10,721 bases of DNA. Origin: Porphyromonadaceae bacterium UBA4702. Lineage in GTDB: Bacteria; Bacteroidota; Bacteroidia; Bacteroidales; Muribaculaceae. The stretch lies in the NCBI GenBank assembly GCA_002404675.1, contig DHKE01000041.1, positions 1 to 10,721 on the forward strand, in the 5' to 3' direction. Below the pieces are notes generated by a model, which saw nothing but the letters and a program-made list of their open reading frames with translations, was not told the DNA's origin and ran no database searches. Both the position numbers and the translations under genes were made by a program. This document shows positions 7,431 through 10,721 of the stretch, piece by piece (the first letter of the stretch is position 1; each line of letters starts with the position of its first letter).

Positions 7431-7450
7431 TTTCAGGCAAATTGGATTGC

Positions 7451-7481
7451 CAAAGTTACATATTTTCCGCGATATGCACAA
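7451..7481 (-). promoter_or_regulatory. Promoter of the TPR-propeller gene, overlapping the upstream stop codon
   Basis: On the minus strand, TTG (7481-7479), a 20-base spacer and a perfect TAACTTTG -7 box (7458-7451) match the Bacteroidetes consensus. Transcription would begin near 7445, leaving about 14 bases of leader before GTG at 7430. The first three bases of the -7 box are the TAA stop of the glycosyltransferase gene (7458-7456). Confidence 0.72.
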
Positions 7482-8547
7482 TCTTTTCCGCTCCGGCAGT
7501 GCTTGTGAACGATTTGCCTATGCGCACGCACGCCTCATGGAAACGGCCGTATCCGCGGGCAAGCTCCTCGAGAGTGTCCTCGTTCCAGTCGTCGCGCACT
7601 ATCCCAAGGCCGTTGTCGCGCACGAATGAAGCAGTGTACGGCACAGAGTTCATCAGCACAGGCGTGCCGTTGGCAATGGCTTCAGGCACCGACACCATGT
7701 TCAGGTCTTGCATCGTGTTGACGAGCATGCCCTTGGCGCGGCGGCTTATGGGAGCGAAGTCACGGTGTGACATGAAGCCGTGGAACACCACGTTTTTCTC
7801 CGCCCCAGCCTGTCGCGCGTGCTCCTCCATGGGCTGCAACATCGGGCCGTCGCCTATCACGTCGAGGCGGTAATTCTTAAACCCCGGCTTGCGGATGAAC
7901 TTCAGGAATGTGTCAAGCATCACGAGCGGCCTTTTCCCTTCCACGAGCCGGGCTATGATGACGAATGAGTCGTCTGCCTCGTCGCTCGGGTAGAACACGT
8001 CGCCGTCGCAGCCGTGGTCCACGATTTCAGGCGAAGTCCTCGGACAGTAGCGCGAGATGAAGTCGCGTGCCGGCAGTGAGCGGCCTACGGCGATGACACG
8101 GCGCATCATCAGCCGCGTGACGATGCCGTACCAGAACTTTGACGGCAGCCGGTGCATCATGCGGTTGTGCTGCGCCAGCTCCTGCCACGCCACCACCGGG
8201 CATTTCGCGTTGCGGCAGGCTATGAGCGTCCCCATTGAAAAGACGTCTGCCGAGACTATCAGGTCGTAGCCCCCGCGGCGTATATGCCTGCCAAGCCCTC
8301 TGGGCCACGGCAGCAGCCACGGCTTGAATACCCTCGGCATCCGCGACGGGAGGTACACCACCTCGAAGGGATTGTCCTCCGGCTCTGTGCAGCGGTACTC
8401 TTCGGAGGCTGCGAGCGTCACTTTATGGCCGTTGGCGACGAAGCCGCGAGCCATGCCGTATATCATGCAGTCGTGGTTGGTCTCGCGCACAGGGATTACC
8501 CCTTTTTCATGCGTGTGCAATATGAGGTTGACTATCAGTATTTTCAT
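7456..8547 (-). CDS. GT4-type glycosyltransferase (GT-B fold)
   Basis: The product has 363 residues and resembles family 4 retaining glycosyltransferases, which use a nucleotide sugar to extend cell-surface glycans or glycolipids at the cytoplasmic face of the membrane. The N-terminal Rossmann domain opens with MKILIVNLIL and has a loop rich in charged residues (11-26). The C-terminal donor domain shows IARLVEGKRP (198-207), DVIGDGPM (229-236), VVFHGFMS (253-260) and SVPEAIANGTPVLMN (286-300). The family's E-x7-E motif reads here as Asp281-x7-Glu289 (D-L-N-M-V-S-V-P-E). Substrates cannot be predicted. There are no other polysaccharide genes around it, so it is an isolated glycosyltransferase rather than part of a visible capsule cluster. 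The ATG at 8547 follows a 14-base palindrome. No consensus promoter was seen upstream on this strand. Its TAA lies inside the promoter of the next gene. Confidence 0.88.
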   Translation of the reverse strand: MKILIVNLILHTHEKGVIPVRETNHDCMIYGMARGFVANGHKVTLAASEEYRCTEPEDNPFEVVYLPSRMPRVFKPWLLPWPRGLGRHIRRGGYDLIVSADVFSMGTLIACRNAKCPVVAWQELAQHNRMMHRLPSKFWYGIVTRLMMRRVIAVGRSLPARDFISRYCPRTSPEIVDHGCDGDVFYPSDEADDSFVIIARLVEGKRPLVMLDTFLKFIRKPGFKNYRLDVIGDGPMLQPMEEHARQAGAEKNVVFHGFMSHRDFAPISRRAKGMLVNTMQDLNMVSVPEAIANGTPVLMNSVPYTASFVRDNGLGIVRDDWNEDTLEELARGYGRFHEACVRIGKSFTSTAGAEKIVHIAENM

Positions 8548-8550
8548 GGT

Positions 8551-8564
8551 ATATATCGATATAT
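8551..8564. repeat. 14-base perfect palindrome before the glycosyltransferase start
   Basis: ATATATCGATATAT is fully self-complementary and ends 3 bases before the glycosyltransferase ATG at 8547. In double-stranded DNA it could be a dimeric regulator site. As AT-rich sequence, a chance origin is also possible. Confidence 0.4.
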
Positions 8565-8671
8565 CTGCATTGTAGCATGTAACAACTCAATAACGAAGAT
8601 AATCCCCATTTATTTTATCCGCCTCCTTGCTTGCACATATTTGCGATTTGTGTGCATTTTCTGTGACGTTA

Positions 8672-8703
8672 TTTCCCAGTGCCGCTTTTTTTTAGTAACT
8701 TTG
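8672..8703 (+). promoter_or_regulatory. Bacteroidetes-type promoter of the etfBA pair
   Basis: A perfect TAACTTTG -7 box stands at 8696-8703. The upstream element is weaker: TTTC at 8672-8675, separated by a 20-base spacer that includes a run of eight T at 8686-8693. Transcription would start near 8710, giving a leader of about 80 bases before etfB at 8791. Confidence 0.7.
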
Positions 8704-8729
8704 CCCCTGCACTATGGCGCAAATATCCG

Positions 8730-8749
8730 CAGCCGGTGAAAACTGGCTG
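8730..8749 (+). promoter_or_regulatory. GNRA-capped hairpin in the etfB leader
   Basis: CAGCCGGT (8730-8737) pairs with ACTGGCTG (8742-8749) around a GAAA loop (8738-8741). That makes eight pairs, one of them G-U. It sits about 20 bases into the predicted mRNA and 41 bases before the etfB ATG. It has no following T-run, so it is not a terminator. It may stabilise the mRNA 5' end. Confidence 0.5.
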
Positions 8750-8790
8750 GCAGACAACATGTTAGACAATAATAGATAAAGACATAGATT

Positions 8791-9660
8791 ATGAGTTTAA
8801 ATATCATTGTACTCGCCAAGCAAGTACCTGATACGAGAAACGTGGGCAAGGATGCCATGAAGGCCGACGGCACTATCAACCGTTCAGCCCTCCCGGCTAT
8901 CTTCAACCCTGAAGACCTCAACGCGCTCGAGCAGGCGCTCCACCTCAAAGAGATGTACCCCGGCAGCAAGGTGACGCTGCTCACCATGGGGCCCGGGCGT
9001 GCCGCAGAGATAGTGCGCGAAGGGTTGTACCGGGGCGCAGACGGAGGCATCGTCCTCTCCGACCGCGCCTTCGCCGGCTCTGACACGCTCGCGACTTCAT
9101 ACGCCCTCGCCACTGCCGTGCGCAAGATAGGAGGCTACGACCTCATCATCGGCGGCCGTCAGGCCATTGACGGCGACACCGCGCAGGTAGGCCCGCAGAT
9201 AGCAGAGAAGCTCGGGCTGCCGCAGGTGACATACGCTGAGGAGATCACTGCTGTCGAGGACGGCCGCATCACCATACGCCGCCGCCTCGAGCACGGAGTG
9301 GAGACGGTCACAGCGCCGCTCCCCCTCGTTGTGACCGTGAACGGCACTGCTGCCGACTGCCGCCCCCGCAACGCCCGCAACATACAGAAATACAAATACG
9401 CCGCAGCTCCCTCCGAAGTCGCTGCCGACGAGCAGAAGAAAGCCTTCATCGAGAGCCGCCCCTACCTTGCCATAGGCGAGTGGAGTGCGGAGTATGTTGG
9501 AGCAGACCTGCAGCAGTGCGGCCTGGCCGGCTCGCCCACCAAGGTCAAGGCCATAGAGAACGTGGTCTTCACGGCCAAGGAGGCTCGCACAGTAGAGAAC
9601 AGCGACGCCGCGCTCGAGGACCTCATCAAGGAATTAATCGTCAACCACACCATCGGCTGA
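8791..9660 (+). CDS. etfB: Electron transfer flavoprotein, beta subunit
   Basis: This is the smaller subunit of the soluble heterodimeric flavoprotein that shuttles electrons between acyl-CoA dehydrogenases and other redox partners. The 289 residues are slightly longer than the usual 250-265. The start IIVLAKQVPDT (5-15) is the standard beta-subunit opening. FNPEDLNALEQAL (38-50) lines the nucleotide site. DGDTAQVGPQIAEKLGLPQV (127-146) is the family hallmark around the AMP or second FAD. QQCGLAGSPTKV (241-252) is the C-terminal segment at the subunit contact. Some anaerobic Etf proteins carry a second FAD here and bifurcate electrons from NADH. The sequence is compatible with that but does not prove it. 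A clear promoter lies about 90 bases upstream. etfA follows after 31 bases, so the two subunits are made from one transcript. Confidence 0.95.
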   Translation: MSLNIIVLAKQVPDTRNVGKDAMKADGTINRSALPAIFNPEDLNALEQALHLKEMYPGSKVTLLTMGPGRAAEIVREGLYRGADGGIVLSDRAFAGSDTLATSYALATAVRKIGGYDLIIGGRQAIDGDTAQVGPQIAEKLGLPQVTYAEEITAVEDGRITIRRRLEHGVETVTAPLPLVVTVNGTAADCRPRNARNIQKYKYAAAPSEVAADEQKKAFIESRPYLAIGEWSAEYVGADLQQCGLAGSPTKVKAIENVVFTAKEARTVENSDAALEDLIKELIVNHTIG

Positions 9661-9691
9661 CCCCTGCGGGCAGTCCATAAACTCATACAAA

Positions 9692-10720
9692 ATGGCAGAT
9701 ACAAACAACCTCATAGTATATTGCGAATACGACGACGGGCGAATAGCCGACGTCAGCCTCGAACTGCTGACCAAGGGACGCGCCCTTGCCGACCGCCTCG
9801 GCATAAAGCTCGAAGCCGTGGTGCTGGGCGACCGCCTCGGCGGCATCGAGGAGCAGGTGTTCCCCTACGGCGTGGACACCCTCTACAAGGTGCAGGACGC
9901 GCGCCTGTTCCCCTACACCTCGCTGCCCCACTCGTCGGTTCTCATCAACCTTTTCCGCGAAATCAAGCCGCAGATAGCCTTCATGGGCGCGACCTGCATA
10001 GGCCGTGACCTCGGGCCCCGCGTCTCCTCCGCCCTCCACAGCGGCCTGACTGCCGACTGCACAGCACTCGAGATAGGCGACCACACGGACGTAAAGAGCG
10101 GCAAGCGCTACGACGAGCTGCTCTACCAGATACGCCCCGCCTTCGGCGGAAACATCGTCGCCACAATCGTCAACCCAGAGTGCCGCCCCCAGATGGCTAC
10201 CGTGCGCGAGGGCGTGATGAAAAAGGAGGTGCGTGACGAGAACTACAAGGGTACAGTCATAGACCTTGACGCAGACAAGTACACTTCGCCCGAGGACTTC
10301 GTGGTCGAGATTATAGACCGCCACGTCGAGAAGTCCAAGGTCAACCTCAAAGGCTCGCCCATCATCGTTGCCGGTGGCTACGGCGTGGGCAGCAAGGAGA
10401 ACTTCGACCTGCTCGAGAAGCTCGCCGAGACCCTCGGCGGAGAGGTGGGCGCAAGCCGCGCCGCAGTCGATGCCGGCTGGATAGGGCATGACCGCCAGAT
10501 AGGGCAGACGGGTGTGACGGTGCGTCCCAAGCTCTACATAGCCTGCGGCATCTCCGGGCAGATACAGCACATCGCCGGCATGCAGGATTCGTCCATCATC
10601 ATCTCCATAAACACCGACCCCGACGCGCCCATCAACAAGATAGCCGACTATGTTATTCTGGGTTCAGTAGAGGAAGTGCTGCCCAAGATGATCAAGTATT
10701 ACAAAGAAAACAGCAAGTAA
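9692..10720 (+). CDS. etfA: Electron transfer flavoprotein, alpha subunit
   Basis: This is the FAD-binding partner of EtfB. The 342 residues are complete, ending with TAA one base before the window edge. The N-terminal domain (about 1-205) pairs with EtfB. The C-terminal FAD domain carries SPIIVAGGYGVGSKENF (222-238), GASRAAVDAGW (253-263) with Arg256 facing the flavin, RQIGQTG (268-274), PKLYIACGISGQIQHIAGM (279-297) with His293, and INTDPDAPINKIADY (306-320), the adenine-ribose site. All are classical and intact. In Bacteroidales this pair is often followed by an acyl-CoA dehydrogenase gene; that would begin beyond the right edge and cannot be seen here. The 31-base gap to etfB has no promoter or terminator. 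Whether the complex is of the plain or the bifurcating type cannot be settled from the sequence by eye. Confidence 0.95.
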   Translation: MADTNNLIVYCEYDDGRIADVSLELLTKGRALADRLGIKLEAVVLGDRLGGIEEQVFPYGVDTLYKVQDARLFPYTSLPHSSVLINLFREIKPQIAFMGATCIGRDLGPRVSSALHSGLTADCTALEIGDHTDVKSGKRYDELLYQIRPAFGGNIVATIVNPECRPQMATVREGVMKKEVRDENYKGTVIDLDADKYTSPEDFVVEIIDRHVEKSKVNLKGSPIIVAGGYGVGSKENFDLLEKLAETLGGEVGASRAAVDAGWIGHDRQIGQTGVTVRPKLYIACGISGQIQHIAGMQDSSIIISINTDPDAPINKIADYVILGSVEEVLPKMIKYYKENSK

Positions 10721-10721
10721 A

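Noticed and set aside
7431..7481. N-terminal extension of the TPR-propeller protein from the ATG at 7481
   Set aside because: That ATG is upstream of the -7 box at 7458-7451, and the extension would place 17 residues, including three cysteines, before a normal signal peptide.
9683..10570. Minus-strand 295-codon frame opposite etfA
   Set aside because: etfA has every FAD-binding motif on the plus strand; the opposite frame is a shadow.

Overview
The window is about 10.7 kb of GC-rich bacterial chromosome. It is almost fully coding and looks like a member of the Bacteroidales. Three things support this: promoters of the Bacteroidetes type (TAnnTTTG at -7 with an upstream TTG/TTTG box), start codons preceded by AT-rich leaders without Shine-Dalgarno sequences, and families typical of the group (a secreted LRR protein, a TPR plus WD40-like beta-propeller envelope protein, a short CstA). 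The high GC would fit a Muribaculaceae-like lineage, but I cannot assign a family from this sequence alone. I saw no rRNA, tRNA, CRISPR array, insertion sequence or prophage gene.

Layout from left to right. (1) Positions 1-829, minus strand: the N-terminal part of a secreted leucine-rich-repeat protein that runs off the left edge, with a good promoter at 907-938. (2) A 257-base divergent gap (830-1086). (3) Plus strand: fabD (malonyl-CoA:ACP transacylase), asd (aspartate-semialdehyde dehydrogenase), then a 39-base repeat/hairpin and a GNAT-family acetyltransferase. (4) Minus strand, read from 8547 down to 3661: a GT4-type glycosyltransferase, a periplasmic TPR/PD40-propeller/coiled-coil protein, a short CstA-type transporter, and a PHP-domain phosphatase of the histidinol-phosphatase type. 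The phosphatase start overlaps the cstA stop by four bases. The GNAT and PHP genes converge with a single base between their stop codons. (5) A 243-base divergent gap (8548-8790) carrying a clear promoter and a leader hairpin for the last pair. (6) Plus strand: etfB and etfA, the two subunits of an electron-transfer flavoprotein, complete up to the right edge.

Working together: FabD and Asd are biosynthetic enzymes (fatty acids; the aspartate family of amino acids and diaminopimelate). EtfAB forms one flavoprotein that would pass electrons to or from an acyl-CoA dehydrogenase, possibly encoded just beyond the right edge. CstA and the PHP phosphatase are translationally coupled and so made together. 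I found no convincing new defence, mobile or biosynthetic system. The points worth a second look are mostly about gene punctuation: a stop codon embedded in the next gene's promoter, a 9-base tandem repeat that folds into a long hairpin before the GNAT gene, a 12-base direct repeat before cstA, and a GNRA-capped hairpin in the etf leader.
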